Positions 54,266 to 63,750 are shown, numbered from the stretch's first letter. The stretch: 64,000 nt of DNA from Phormidesmis priestleyi Ana (GCA_001314865.1 LJZR01000001.1:124001-188000), one strand, 5' to 3'. The notes: generated from the letters alone by a model not told the origin. Program-made: numbers and translations.

Positions 54266-54622
54266 TGAATCAAAATAATCAAAAAAACAATCAAAGAAAG
54301 GCCTAAAAAAGGCGTGGGATAGTATCGTAACGCGCTATGACAAAGCCTATCGCGCAAGATCTAGCGTTGTCCATCTGCCAAACCGATGGACGGTTTCCCG
54401 ATCTAAATGTAAATATAATATTTCCTTAACGATCAGTTACAATTCTAGAAATGTCCGCTCGTCAACCTCACCGTCACCCAATTGTTACCAACCGATCCTT
54501 AACCAACCGATCCTTAACCAACCGATCCTTAACCAACCGATCCTTAACCAAGTAATCGCAATCAAGTAATCGCAACCAAGCAATCGTAACCAAGCAGTTA
54601 GCCAGGATTTTTACCTGTCAAT
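54266..54622. other. Divergent intergenic stretch with repeats and nested dyads
   Basis: 357 bp between the leftward ABC ATPase and a rightward membrane-protein gene. Overlapping dyads GTCCATC/GATGGAC (54369-54391) and AAACCG/CGGTTT (54380-54396) sit just before a TATAAT hexamer (54414-54419). Then come four 15-bp units (54487-54546) and three 14-bp units (54547-54588). Confidence 0.7.
54487..54588. repeat. Four 15-bp units followed by three 14-bp units
   Basis: ACCAACCGATCCTTA four times exactly, then ACCAAGTAATCGCA, ATCAAGTAATCGCA and ACCAAGCAATCGTA. Two different units arranged head to tail, in the leader of the following gene. Confidence 0.93.
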
Positions 54623-55414
54623 ATGACTTCTTTTGATCTAAACGAACCGCTATTGCCTCCCCATGCTGAAACAGTAGGGATGCAAGACCTCAATGGGCTG
54701 ACCAAAGCTCACTTTCAGCAAGCCAGGAGGCGATCGCTCAAGCGTATCGCTGCGGCCATGCCAGCCCTCTCTTTTTCAGAACTCGATCAGGCTTTTATCA
54801 TCTGGGGCTTTATTGCGCTGGCTATTTTCTTGCTGGCTCAGTTTTCTATGCTGAGCTGGCCTGATCAGGCGTTGGTAGACGCCGCCCTCACAGGACTCGG
54901 CATTGTCAGTACCTCTAAGCTCACCTGGCGACTGGCCTGTAGTGAAAGCCTTCGCTGGGTCGTGTGCCTGTGGGCGGTGCTGATGATGGGCGGCATGATA
55001 GCGACGGCCTACGGCATCTTTTGCGGCGTCGGCATTATTTTGGCGAACCTATGCTTGTTGTGGCTCAGCCTTTGTGCAGCGGGTTACTTGGCAATGGGGA
55101 TAGGATTGCGATCGCGCTGCTTTACCGCCGCTAGCCTGGTTCATGGCTTTGCCCTGATCGAAGTTCAACTACATCCGAGCGATCAGTTTCTAGTCAGCGG
55201 GTTAGTAATGGCTGTCACCCTATTTTTCTTCTCGGTGGTTCCGTGGGACATGCGCGCGGCTGAAGCTGAAGAGCTTTGCGGTATTCAGCCTATCACCAGG
55301 CAAATCTCTAGGCAGATCTCTGGGCAGATCTCTGGGCGGATCTCTAGGCAGATCTCTGGGCGGATCTCTGGGCAAATCTCTGCATGGAGATCTGAGTCCA
55401 TCAATAGAAAGTAA
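54623..55414 (+). CDS. Unknown polytopic membrane protein with a repeat-derived tail
   Basis: 263 residues, not recognised. About five membrane spans from residue 58 on (AFIIWGFIALAIFLLAQF, WVVCLWAVLMMGGMIATAYG, GVGIILANLCLLWLSLCAAG, and two more to about 215). The N-terminus is soluble and basic (QQARRRSLKRIAAAM). The last 40 residues are seven tandem QIS-type units made by a 12-bp repeat. Overlaps nothing; the convergent GGDEF-EAL gene ends three bases after its stop. Confidence 0.7.
   Translation: MTSFDLNEPLLPPHAETVGMQDLNGLTKAHFQQARRRSLKRIAAAMPALSFSELDQAFIIWGFIALAIFLLAQFSMLSWPDQALVDAALTGLGIVSTSKLTWRLACSESLRWVVCLWAVLMMGGMIATAYGIFCGVGIILANLCLLWLSLCAAGYLAMGIGLRSRCFTAASLVHGFALIEVQLHPSDQFLVSGLVMAVTLFFFSVVPWDMRAAEAEELCGIQPITRQISRQISGQISGRISRQISGRISGQISAWRSESINRK
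55298..55381. repeat. Seven 12-bp tandem units at a gene's 3' end
   Basis: Unit GGGCAGATCTCT with AGG/GGG and CAG/CGG/CAA variants, seven times in frame; encodes RQIS/GQIS/GRIS steps. Confidence 0.95.
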
Positions 55415-55417
55415 GCG

Positions 55418-57373
55418 CTAAAGTTTGGCGACCTGGCTAAACGTCCCTTCACTCAGCAAGCAGTCTATTTGATGGGTCGTTAGCGGACGGCTAAACCAGT
55501 AGCCCTGCGCATAGTCGCAGCCCATTTTGATCAAAACCTCAACCTGCTCAGGGGTTTCAATACCTTCGGCGAGCACCTTAAAGTTAAGACCTTTGGCTAA
55601 AGCGATGATGGTTGATGCGATCGCCGCATCACTAGAGCTATCAACCAAGTCCATCACAAAAGATCGGTCAATTTTAATCGTATCTAACGGAAAATGCTTT
55701 AGCACGCTCAGCGACGAATAGCCGGTGCCAAAGTCATCCATAGCAATCTGCATACCCGCGTGCGAAAGCTTCTCTAACACGCCAATCGCAAAGCCCACAT
55801 CATGCATTGCCGCACTTTCAGTAACCTCTAGCTCTAAATAGCGCGGGTCAAAATCAGTCGCCTTTAAAACCTGCAAAATAGAGCGAACCAGGTAGCTACG
55901 GTGAAACTGATGCGGAGATAGATTGACCGCTAACCGAAATTTGGGCATTCCCATTTTTTGCCACGCGCCATACTGAGCACAGGCTTCCTGCAACACCCAG
56001 TGACCAATCGGCTCAATGAGGCCCGTTTCTTCAGCGATCGGAATAAACTTGGCCGGTGGAATCAGCCCTAATGTTGGATGTTGCCAGCGAACCAGCGCCT
56101 CTAGCCCAATCCACTGTCCACTCAATAAATCAACCTGCGGTTGGTAACACAAAAATAGCTCGCCGTTGTCAACAGCTCTGCGCAGATCGGTTTCTAAGTT
56201 GAGCTGATTGCGAGCATCGGCGTTGATTTCTTCAAAATACACCTGATAGTTGTTTCGCCCCTTGGCCTTGGCCTGATACATCGCGGCATCAGCATTTCGC
56301 AGGAGGGTTTGGCCGTCTTCCCCGTCATAGGGCGCAAGCGCAATCCCTAAGCTAGCCGTCACATACAGCTCCTCTCCCTGAACCTGAAAAGGGGCAGAAA
56401 GACGCTGCAAGAGCCGCTCAGCAATGTTGGTAATATCTTCGGCTGAGAGCAGGTTAGAGAGCAACAGCGTAAATTCATCGCCGCCCCACCGAGCCACGAC
56501 ATCGTAACCGCGTAGGCAGCTTTTCAAACGAATAGCAACCTGCTGCAACAGACAATCACCCACCTCATGACCCAGCGTATCGTTGATGTTTTTAAACCGG
56601 TCTAAGTCTAAAAAAGCGACGCCAAGCATCGTATCTTGCTCTTTGGCGACCGCAATCGATCGCACTAGCTGCTGGTTAAATAGCATGCGGTCGGGCAGCT
56701 GCGTGAGCTGATCATAAGCACTGTGTGAGCGCGTCACCTGATCGAGATGCGATCGCCGCAAGGCCAAATACATTTGGCTCGCAACCAGTTCTACCTGCCG
56801 CTTTTCGGCAGGTAGCCATTCTCCTTGCTCAGCCAAACGCAGCAAAACCAGCAGCCCAAAGCAGTCGGGCGCCTGCATACGATTAGAATCTGAGCACTGT
56901 GAATCGATCTGTTCAGCTTTGTAGCTCAGTGGCAGCAAAAGTAAATGTCGGCCTCGACTAAGACCCAAAATGGCGGTTAGCTGGGGGGGCCAGTGATTGC
57001 TAGCATGCACGATCGCGCCTTTGAGGTGAAAGTCTTTCCCGGTTGCGATCGCAGCTAGTTGCGATCGCAAATCAGTTGCCTGATCCTGCCATAACAAATT
57101 AACCTCTGAGTGGCCAAGCTCCAGATACTGCCATAGCGCCGCTACGCTATCAGCCGAAGGCGGCTGCATGTATTCCCACTCATGCCCTTCAGCCTGCCAC
57201 GAACAGTAAGTATTAGTGCTCACTGTTTCTGGTAAAAATAGCTGCGCTGAAGTACTACCAAACGCATTACTGACAATCGCTAGCAGCTGTGGCCATAGCT
57301 GTGGCGTATCAATAGGGCAGTGCAATAAATAGCTCACCCGACTGATTAAAGCATCTGGTGATTGCTCAGACAT
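55418..57373 (-). CDS. GAF-GGDEF-EAL cyclic-di-GMP signalling protein
   Basis: 651 residues from ATG 57373; GTG 57433 would add 20. A GAF-like sensory region (about 20-210) precedes the GGDEF domain with WGGDEFTLLL (intact diguanylate cyclase site) and the EAL domain with LEALVRW, DDFGTGYSSL and KIDRSFV (intact phosphodiesterase site), ending CDYAQGYWFSRP. Both catalytic motifs are kept, so it may be bifunctional or switch-regulated. Cyclic-di-GMP controls pili and phototaxis in cyanobacteria, consistent with the pilus operon 8 kb away, but no direct link is visible. Confidence 0.93.
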   Translation of the reverse strand: MSEQSPDALISRVSYLLHCPIDTPQLWPQLLAIVSNAFGSTSAQLFLPETVSTNTYCSWQAEGHEWEYMQPPSADSVAALWQYLELGHSEVNLLWQDQATDLRSQLAAIATGKDFHLKGAIVHASNHWPPQLTAILGLSRGRHLLLLPLSYKAEQIDSQCSDSNRMQAPDCFGLLVLLRLAEQGEWLPAEKRQVELVASQMYLALRRSHLDQVTRSHSAYDQLTQLPDRMLFNQQLVRSIAVAKEQDTMLGVAFLDLDRFKNINDTLGHEVGDCLLQQVAIRLKSCLRGYDVVARWGGDEFTLLLSNLLSAEDITNIAERLLQRLSAPFQVQGEELYVTASLGIALAPYDGEDGQTLLRNADAAMYQAKAKGRNNYQVYFEEINADARNQLNLETDLRRAVDNGELFLCYQPQVDLLSGQWIGLEALVRWQHPTLGLIPPAKFIPIAEETGLIEPIGHWVLQEACAQYGAWQKMGMPKFRLAVNLSPHQFHRSYLVRSILQVLKATDFDPRYLELEVTESAAMHDVGFAIGVLEKLSHAGMQIAMDDFGTGYSSLSVLKHFPLDTIKIDRSFVMDLVDSSSDAAIASTIIALAKGLNFKVLAEGIETPEQVEVLIKMGCDYAQGYWFSRPLTTHQIDCLLSEGTFSQVAKL

Positions 57374-57740
57374 TAAAGCTCGATCCGGCTGAGCAGATGC
57401 AGACAAAGGCGGAGAATAAGTCACCCTACACACACCTCATGAACATGAGGTAAAAACATAAATTGATGCTAGTTAGCACAATGTTCCCGAACAGCAATTC
57501 CAACTTCCAACTTACAGACGTGATTTTTGCCTTAATCCGGAAGGAGTTTGCTAGGTTTTAGCCATTCAAGGCAACAAGTCAGATTTGGCCATGATCTGAA
57601 ACGAACAAGAAATCAAGGAGTTTGGACGTACGCAGTCTAAAATGTGGAATTGCTGGCTCCCAAAATCTATGGCTCAAATCTACGGCTCACGGTAAAACCA
57701 GCAACCGTCACTTGTGTGTCTGTCGCGCTAGCACTTATTT
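57374..57740. other. Gene-free stretch upstream of the GGDEF-EAL gene
   Basis: 367 bp. A perfect dyad CCTCATG/CATGAGG with AA between occupies 57435-57450, directly upstream of the alternative GTG start (57433). The rest (57451-57740) shows no repeat array and no credible ORF; two 66-83 codon rightward frames are incidental and overlap the MCE gene. Confidence 0.6.
57435..57450. promoter_or_regulatory. Small perfect dyad near the GGDEF-EAL start
   Basis: CCTCATGAACATGAGG: 7-bp arms and a 2-bp centre. Candidate operator, or a hairpin over the start if translation begins at GTG 57433. Confidence 0.4.
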
Positions 57741-59063
57741 TTATTGGCCCTCAGCAGAAACACCCGCAGGCGACCTATGCGGCGTTCTTTCGGCGAGGCG
57801 ATCGTCCGACCGCAGAATATAGCGCTCGCCGTCAAAAACAAGAATCGGGAGACCTTCATCGAACTCGGCAGCAGTTTTGGGTAGTACCTGTGTAGCTGGC
57901 ACCGTCGTTGTAGCGGACAGGCTAAGCGGGGTGAGTACCCGCGCCACTTCAGTCTGCTGCTCTAAAGACCGGGTTGAAGAGACCAAACCGCTCAGGCCGT
58001 TAATCAGTTGGCGTAGCTGATCGCGAATCGCCGGATCGCCCGTAATTTCATCAACGTCGGCCATTACCTTTTGGGCACTGGCAAGGGCATCACGGGCAGA
58101 TTCTAATGTTTGCTGAAGCAGTATTAGGTTAGCGGGCGTATTCAGCGAACTCGTAATGGATTGCAAATCAGCAGAAGCAACCGATGCATTGCTCACTAAT
58201 CTTTCCAAATCACCAACGAGCTGGCCACTTTGAATCGTTGGCGTTAAGACATCAGCCGCGCTACGGAGCTGTAGGCTGGTGGCCTGCAAGTTGCCTAGCG
58301 TATCTACCAAAACCCCACGGTTCTCACCAATGAGTCCGTTAATGTCGGTTGCCGTCAGCGTAAACTGAGCCGCAGCCGCTTCTACCTGCTGAGCAGCGCT
58401 ACTTGCCGAGGCTGTTGCCCCTCTCGCCGCTTCAGAAAGCGGCATAATTTCACCTCTAGCAGTTCTGGCTAGCTCAGTCGCTTCTTCCGCTAACAATCCT
58501 GCCTGCGCTGTTGTACTCGAAACCGTCTCTAGCACAGTTTTAAGCTGAGCAATCAACTCAGGATCGGCCAGTAAATCGGCGACTTCACCCGCTGAACGCA
58601 GCAGCGCTTCGTAGCTAGGCCCCACCTGCCCTTGCAGATAATCTCCATCACAAAGAATAATGCTGCTATCACAATCAGGGCCTGAAGGACTGATCTCTGC
58701 CGCACTGACTGCCAGCTCTTCTAACGGCGTAATATCCACTGACATCTCACCAATGAGGCCAGATTCAACGGTTTCTACATTCACCTCATTGGGCATTCTC
58801 AAATCCCGCTCTGTAATCTCTAGCTCTAGCTCTACGCTGTTAGAGAGTGGCCTAATTGAGAGTACTCGGCCAACCGGAACGCCTCTATACATCACGGGGG
58901 TTCCTATTTGAATGCCCATGGCATCTTCAAATTCAGCAATTAGCCGGTAAGGCCGGTTATTAGGATTAAACCCACGTAGCCACAGCACTAACCCTACAAA
59001 TAAACCAATTCCAAATAGAATCAGCAGCCCCACAGAACCTTCTCGAATTGTTCGTGCCCGCAT
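57741..59063 (-). CDS. MCE/MlaD-family lipid transport protein
   Basis: 440 residues. One N-terminal membrane anchor (about 12-32, LLILFGIGLFVGLVLWLRG) and an MCE domain (about 38-115; FEDAMGIQIGTPVMYRGVPVGRV), then a long helical coiled-coil tail to residue 390. MlaD/TGD2-type proteins bind phospholipids or glycolipids and bridge membranes. With the MlaF-type ATPase 99 bp upstream it forms two of the three parts of an MCE importer; the MlaE-type permease is not in the window. Confidence 0.92.
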   Translation of the reverse strand: MRARTIREGSVGLLILFGIGLFVGLVLWLRGFNPNNRPYRLIAEFEDAMGIQIGTPVMYRGVPVGRVLSIRPLSNSVELELEITERDLRMPNEVNVETVESGLIGEMSVDITPLEELAVSAAEISPSGPDCDSSIILCDGDYLQGQVGPSYEALLRSAGEVADLLADPELIAQLKTVLETVSSTTAQAGLLAEEATELARTARGEIMPLSEAARGATASASSAAQQVEAAAAQFTLTATDINGLIGENRGVLVDTLGNLQATSLQLRSAADVLTPTIQSGQLVGDLERLVSNASVASADLQSITSSLNTPANLILLQQTLESARDALASAQKVMADVDEITGDPAIRDQLRQLINGLSGLVSSTRSLEQQTEVARVLTPLSLSATTTVPATQVLPKTAAEFDEGLPILVFDGERYILRSDDRLAERTPHRSPAGVSAEGQ

Positions 59064-59162
59064 GAGTTTCCTAACGCTTAATTACCCAACTCTAAACCGC
59101 TCTTACACTCTGAGGCGTCCTAAACCTAGCGCATCCTCAAAGCTGCCTTTAATGGCACCTGT

Positions 59163-60119
59163 TTATCCCGTTACATGAATAGGGCCCTCTGTTTTGGCAC
59201 TAAAAAACTGACGCACAAAAGGATTGTCTGTGGTGTCAATTTCATCGACCTTACCGACCCACTGTACTAACCCGTCATGCAAGAAAAGAACCCGGTCTGC
59301 GGTTCGGCGAATCGTGCTCTCTTGGTGAGTCACAATCAAATATGCACCGCAGCCGTTGTCGTTATGAACGTGGCGAATTAAATCTTCAATCAGGGTCGAA
59401 GCAATAGGATCAAGACCCGCCGTCGGCTCATCGTACAGTAAAAGGTTCGGATGATCGGTCGGATTGTAGGGGTTAGACATCACTGCTCGGGCAAAGCTGA
59501 CCCGCTTGCGCATACCGCCTGACAGCTCAGCCGGATAGCGGGTGGAGATATCGGGCAACCCTACTCGGGCGAGCGCCTCAACCACGAGCTGCTTAATTTC
59601 GCGATCGGGGAGGCGAGTGTGCTGATACAGCAAAAAACCGACATTTTCGGCGACTGTGAGTGAGTCGAAAAGAGCTGCCTGCTGAAAGACCATGCCAATG
59701 CCTAACGAGTCGGGTGAATCTTCGACTAGGCCTAGTCGCCTTTGCCCACCGACCCACACTTCTCCCGCATCGGGTGCCAGCAAGCCCGCAACAATTCGCA
59801 AAATGGTAGATTTTCCAGTTCCTGAGGGGCCAATAATGGCGATCGCTTCACCCGCATTCACAGTAAAGTCGATCTGCTTGAGTACAGGATTGCCGCCAAA
59901 CTGCTTAGAAATTCCCCTCAGTTCTACGAGCGGGGTTGCGCCTGCCGTTGGTTCGCCTGCCGCAGTTTCACCGCCTGAGCCATTTGTCGTTTGGCCTGGT
60001 TTGACCGGCACAGCAACCTTCGAAAACAGACTACGGGCCTCACCATACGGCCGCGCTTGGTTTATAGGCCGCCCTGCCGATGGATCGGATTGTGAAGATT
60101 GAGGTTGGGCCATATCCAA
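59163..60119 (-). CDS. MlaF-type ABC ATPase
   Basis: 318 residues. Walker A GPSGTGKST, signature LSGGMRKRVSFARA and Walker B LLLYDEPTAGLDP in order. The GMRKR form of the signature and the PTAGLDPIAS sequence are typical of the ATPase of MCE (Mla/TGD3) systems. A disordered 65-residue N-terminal region is odd for the family. It powers lipid transport together with the MCE protein encoded downstream. ATG at 60113 (two codons in) is equally possible. Confidence 0.93.
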   Translation of the reverse strand: MDMAQPQSSQSDPSAGRPINQARPYGEARSLFSKVAVPVKPGQTTNGSGGETAAGEPTAGATPLVELRGISKQFGGNPVLKQIDFTVNAGEAIAIIGPSGTGKSTILRIVAGLLAPDAGEVWVGGQRRLGLVEDSPDSLGIGMVFQQAALFDSLTVAENVGFLLYQHTRLPDREIKQLVVEALARVGLPDISTRYPAELSGGMRKRVSFARAVMSNPYNPTDHPNLLLYDEPTAGLDPIASTLIEDLIRHVHNDNGCGAYLIVTHQESTIRRTADRVLFLHDGLVQWVGKVDEIDTTDNPFVRQFFSAKTEGPIHVTG

Positions 60120-60412
60120 GATGTTGAGGGGTTAAGCGCTGAATCTGGGTAGAAACTAAGTTGGGCGTTGGTGCAGAAAATGACAAGGCAAGGGCGATAT
60201 TTGAAGAAATGTTAGAAATGTTTCAAGGCTAGTTTTAGGCCGAGTTTAGGCCGAGTTTCCAAGTAATGGCTAAGACAAGGCTTAGGGTGGGAAAAGGCTT
60301 AAACGAAATCTACATTAGCATTAGCCTTTTTGCTGTATAACCCTAATGCATGATGCCAAATGCGTGATGCCATCTACCTAGTGCAATCCTTCCGGCCGTT
60401 CAAGCCAATACT

Positions 60413-61744
60413 ATGCGTCCCAATCGTAAACAACAGTTAACTGCCAAGCCTAAACTTTGGATGAGATGGCTCAGACCGGGGCTGTTTGTTAAGCGTTGGA
60501 TGTTTTTGAGCACGGTTGGCATTCTGGCGGTGGGTCTTGGCATTATGGTGTGGACCGGGCAAACACCTGTATTTTACACGGTGAGGTTTGTCGGTAACCT
60601 GCTCAACCTAATTACGCGCTTAGTGCCTAACTATATTAGCGGGCCGCTAGCCGTCATTGGCGGGCTGCTGTTTATTATTTGGGGGCAAACTCGGACGCTC
60701 GGCGCCATTACCGAAGTTTTGCTACCGGGCAATAACGAGGATAATTTATGGGATGCGATCGCCACCCATCGCCGCCTCCGCAAAGGCCCTCGCATCGTCG
60801 TGATTGGCGGTGGCACGGGGCTCTCTAACCTACTGCGCGGCCTTAAGCATTACAGCGGCAATATTACTGCGATTGTCACCGTTGCTGACGACGGCGGCTC
60901 CTCGGGACGACTGCGGCGGGAGATGGGCGGCATTCCACCGGGCGATATTCGCAACTGTCTCACGGCCCTTGCCGATGAAGAAAAGCTACTGACTGAGCTT
61001 TTTCAGTATCGCTTTGAGTCGGGCAGTGGGCTGAGTGGTCATAGCTTTGGCAATTTGTTTTTGTCGGCAATGAATGAAATTACGGGAGACTGGGAGCAGG
61101 CGATCGCTGCAAGTTCTCAGGTACTCGCGATTCGAGGGCGCGTTTTGCCCTCTACCCTGAGCGATGTCAGCTTATGGGCCAACCTCAGCGATGGTCGCCA
61201 TATCAAGGGCGAATCTAACATTACCAAAGCCAGAGGCAGCATTGACGAAATTGGCTGCTTGCCTGCGGCGCCGCCTGCACTGCCGCAGGCCGTTGAGGCG
61301 ATTGAAGAAGCCGACTATATTGTGATTGGCCCAGGTAGCCTGTACACCAGCATTATTCCTAATCTATTAGTGCCGGAACTGGTGGATGCGATCGCCCGAT
61401 GCAAAGCGCCCCGTATATACATCTGCAACATTATGACCGAACCCGGCGAAACGCAGGGCTATACGGTCTCCGAACATATCCAGGCAATTGATCGCGCCTG
61501 TGGCCAATATTTATTCGATGCGGTTTTAATCCAGAAAAAAATGCCCTCACAGATCGCCATCGACCGATACCTGAAAGAAGGCTCTACACCCGTCATGCTC
61601 GACCGCAAAGCCGTAACCGACTCAGGCCGCAGAATCGTCATTGCCAACGTCATGAGCGAAGTCAACGGCACTGTACGCCACGATCCCAAGCGTCTGGCCC
61701 ATGTCCTATTTAGGTGGTACGAACGCACTCGCGGCAGCTGGTAA
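60413..61744 (+). CDS. yvcK: YvcK/CofD-like UDP-GlcNAc-binding protein
   Basis: 443 residues. The N-terminal 100 residues carry two membrane spans ([19 protein letters not shown] and [16 protein letters not shown]), a common cyanobacterial variant. The CofD-like core begins with [16 protein letters not shown] and has [30 protein letters not shown] and [16 protein letters not shown]. YvcK-type proteins bind UDP-GlcNAc and tune cell-wall and central carbon metabolism; the catalytic CofD reaction is not expected. Confidence 0.93.
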   Translation: MRPNRKQQLTAKPKLWMRWLRPGLFVKRWMFLSTVGILAVGLGIMVWTGQTPVFYTVRFVGNLLNLITRLVPNYISGPLAVIGGLLFIIWGQTRTLGAITEVLLPGNNEDNLWDAIATHRRLRKGPRIVVIGGGTGLSNLLRGLKHYSGNITAIVTVADDGGSSGRLRREMGGIPPGDIRNCLTALADEEKLLTELFQYRFESGSGLSGHSFGNLFLSAMNEITGDWEQAIAASSQVLAIRGRVLPSTLSDVSLWANLSDGRHIKGESNITKARGSIDEIGCLPAAPPALPQAVEAIEEADYIVIGPGSLYTSIIPNLLVPELVDAIARCKAPRIYICNIMTEPGETQGYTVSEHIQAIDRACGQYLFDAVLIQKKMPSQIAIDRYLKEGSTPVMLDRKAVTDSGRRIVIANVMSEVNGTVRHDPKRLAHVLFRWYERTRGSW

Positions 61745-61783
61745 CCTATTGTCTGATTTAACCGTCTGGCTTTACCCTCTGTT

Positions 61784-62053
61784 TTACCCCTCTGTTTTTT
61801 TCAAGAACTTACTGCTAACCCAGCTAGAAACGCCACTAATCAGTGCGCCTGCCATCAAAATGCCAATTGAGGGCATAATCACCGGCTCCCACAGGCCATA
61901 CCATAGGTCAAACCCCAAATCCACATCGGCAGACCGACCGACTAGAGCGATGGCAAACCAAAAGAAGCAAAACAAAACAAAAAAGAGATTGAACATCAAT
62001 AGCGTGTTCAATACATTGAAGAAGCGGTCTTTCAAGCGGGTTGTCATCGTCAT
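61784..62053 (-). CDS. Small membrane protein, unknown
   Basis: 89 residues from ATG 62053. Two membrane spans: LLMFNLFFVLFCFFWFAIALVG (about 18-39; shown here as one hydrophobic block) and PVIMPSIGILMAGALISGVSS (about 57-77), with a charged C-terminal FLKKTEG. I believe it is a conserved cyanobacterial hypothetical. Convergent with yvcK; the stops are 39 bases apart. Confidence 0.65.
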   Translation of the reverse strand: MTMTTRLKDRFFNVLNTLLMFNLFFVLFCFFWFAIALVGRSADVDLGFDLWYGLWEPVIMPSIGILMAGALISGVSSWVSSKFLKKTEG

Positions 62054-62139
62054 AGGTGGCGTTATCGGCGGCTATTGTTTCAGTTATTCCTCAGTTATTC
62101 CATAGTCTCATACAGACTAAACGCTCCCTTGAACTAAAG

Positions 62140-62169
62140 ATGGCTGCCTCTATTGGGAGAAGCAGCCAT
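62140..62169. terminator. Hairpin between two leftward small genes
   Basis: ATGGCTGC pairs exactly with GCAGCCAT, with further CTC/GAG pairing inside. No T-run on the leftward side. Confidence 0.4.
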
Positions 62170-62198
62170 GTGGCAGTTATATTTCATTGAATTTGGAT

Positions 62199-62220
62199 TG
62201 CCCTTTCTCAAGAAAGGGCA
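62199..62220. terminator. Hairpin directly after the 64-residue gene
   Basis: Exact 10-bp arms TGCCCTTTCT and AGAAAGGGCA around CA, six bases past the stop of the leftward small gene. No T-run; could act as a 3'-end stabilising stem. Confidence 0.5.
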
Positions 62221-62226
62221 CAACGC

Positions 62227-62421
62227 TTAGATGGCCGTAGGAATATCTAATTCGCCCGCCAAAATGTTGTCAGGGTCAACGTAATGGCAAACCGCATCAT
62301 CAACACAAATAAGTGCCCAGCCCGATTTGTCAATCTCTACGAACGTATAGTCAGTTTGTTGGACGTAGCAGCCTTTGTGATTCCGTGTCTCTGGCTTGAT
62401 TGCAACAGTTCGAAGGTTCAT
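62227..62421 (-). CDS. Small hypothetical protein
   Basis: 64 residues from ATG 62421, chosen because GGAG lies about ten bases upstream; the frame continues further upstream to 62544 but without a better start. Soluble, with two cysteines and a strand-rich pattern (YVQQTDYTFVEIDKSGWALI, then CVDDAVCHYVDPDNI). No family recognised. Confidence 0.55.
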   Translation of the reverse strand: MNLRTVAIKPETRNHKGCYVQQTDYTFVEIDKSGWALICVDDAVCHYVDPDNILAGELDIPTAI

Positions 62422-62847
62422 AATAGGTGACTCCCGAAGTGGAATAAAGTGTGTGTAAGGGTTTAAGCAATAAGCACTTGAGCTGAGTGTTTGATTCTTA
62501 ATGCCTACTTCACACATAAGGAGTAGTTCTATAAGATTCAACACTTAAGCTGGGCTTATCGCTTGCTTCACTTAATCTTATCAGTCAGGTCGGGGATCGC
62601 TCGTTAAGTTATTGTTTCGCGCCTTTGAGTATTCTTTTGAGATATATAAATAGGCTCTTTGAGTCGCTTTACCCTTCTCAAACGCCCATCTATAAAGCCA
62701 TTAAGAAGGGCAGCGGGGATCGCTAAAAACCGCGATCTCCACTGCCCCTTTATAATTTTCGTTGCAATACTTAATGAAGTTATGAGAAGGCCGTCATGAG
62801 AATTTGATTGCCAGATTAACGGCTAAAAGACTGTCATACCAGCATTG
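62422..62847. other. Gene-free stretch before the TPR gene end
   Basis: 426 bp between two leftward genes. It contains the promoter region of the 64-residue gene and, at 62708-62747, a long hairpin. Nothing else is seen. Confidence 0.5.
62708..62747 (-). terminator. Long hairpin downstream of the TPR gene
   Basis: Arms GGGCAGCGGGGATCGC and GCGATCTCCACTGCCC pair with two mismatches around TAAAAACC. About 100 bp past the TPR stop. Probable terminator, though the T-run is poor. Confidence 0.5.
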
Positions 62848-63267
62848 TTAGTCTTCAAATATCCATTTTTGGACGCGCTTTAGGTTTTTCCAATCTGGCT
62901 TTCTCCTTAATCCTTCTTCAAGATTTTCCTTTATCTCAACTTTGAGATCATCGACAGCTGAAACAAACGGCACAATTTTCTCTACCTGCTCCCGTACGCC
63001 ACTTTTGCCGATTTCTAGCATAGCGATAGACAGGTTGACGCGCGCTTGCGGATCGCTAGGGGCTAGCTTAACTGCCCGCTGCGCTGCTTTGTAGGCGGCG
63101 TTGGGTTTGTCGGCAAGTAAATACAGCCAAGACAGGCAGGTTTGAGCTGCGCTGTTTTTGGGGGCTTGGGCGCAGATTTCTTTGAATACAGGCAGCAAAG
63201 ATTCGGCAGACTCACCGTCTTTATAGCGAGCGATGCCTTCGTCAAATTGGGTTTCTAAGGTTTGCAT
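62848..63267 (-). CDS. TPR-repeat protein
   Basis: 139 residues, nearly all tetratricopeptide-like helices: LPVFKEICAQAPKNSAAQTCLSWLYLLADKPNAAYKAAQRAVKLAP (residues about 25-70) and a second pair to about 100, with the small Gly/Ala residues of the motif. The end KKRVQKWIFED is typical of small cyanobacterial TPR proteins. A scaffolding or chaperone role is likely; partner unknown. It lies 48 bp downstream of the Fe-S gene, same strand, possibly co-transcribed. Confidence 0.85.
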   Translation of the reverse strand: MQTLETQFDEGIARYKDGESAESLLPVFKEICAQAPKNSAAQTCLSWLYLLADKPNAAYKAAQRAVKLAPSDPQARVNLSIAMLEIGKSGVREQVEKIVPFVSAVDDLKVEIKENLEEGLRRKPDWKNLKRVQKWIFED

Positions 63268-63315
63268 ACTTGATAAGGAAACATTGAAGAAAGGATAGAA
63301 ATAGAAGCCAACCAG

Positions 63316-63750
63316 TTAGGTTCCAAATGACTTGCCGCAGCCGCAGGTTTGGTTTGCATTCGGATTTGTAAACTGAAATCCGCCGCCAATTAGCGCGTCA
63401 CTGTAGTCCAGCATGAGGCCGTATAGATATAGCAGGCTTTTGCGATCGCATACAACCTGAAATCCATCGTAGTCATAAACTTCGTCGTGTTCGCCGATGT
63501 TGCTTGCGTCTTCAAAGTCCATCATGTATGACATGCCAGAGCAGCCCCCCTGGCGGACACCGACACGCAGGCACAAGTCGCTACCCTGTTTTTCTCGTAG
63601 CGCCTTGACATGAGCAAGCGCCGTTTCAGACATTAAAATGCCTTTGGCCTCTGGGTTAACGGCCTGAGCAGTGCCTTGACTGGTGCCTTGACTGATACTT
63701 TGATCCACAGTCTGAACAGTTGCTTCAGCAGATGGAGTAGCTTGTGTCAT
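63316..63750 (-). CDS. sufA: SufA/IscA-type iron-sulfur assembly protein
   Basis: 144 residues. A-type carrier that passes Fe-S clusters to apoproteins. The three ligand cysteines are Cys70 in RQGGCSGM and Cys136/Cys138 in TCGCGKSF. The [24 protein letters not shown] block (about 103-126) is typical of the cyanobacterial form. The N-terminal 38 residues are a Gln/Ser/Thr-rich extension with a SQGT duplication from a 12-bp repeat (63671-63694); a start at Met40 would remove it and give the usual length. Confidence 0.93.
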   Translation of the reverse strand: MTQATPSAEATVQTVDQSISQGTSQGTAQAVNPEAKGILMSETALAHVKALREKQGSDLCLRVGVRQGGCSGMSYMMDFEDASNIGEHDEVYDYDGFQVVCDRKSLLYLYGLMLDYSDALIGGGFQFTNPNANQTCGCGKSFGT

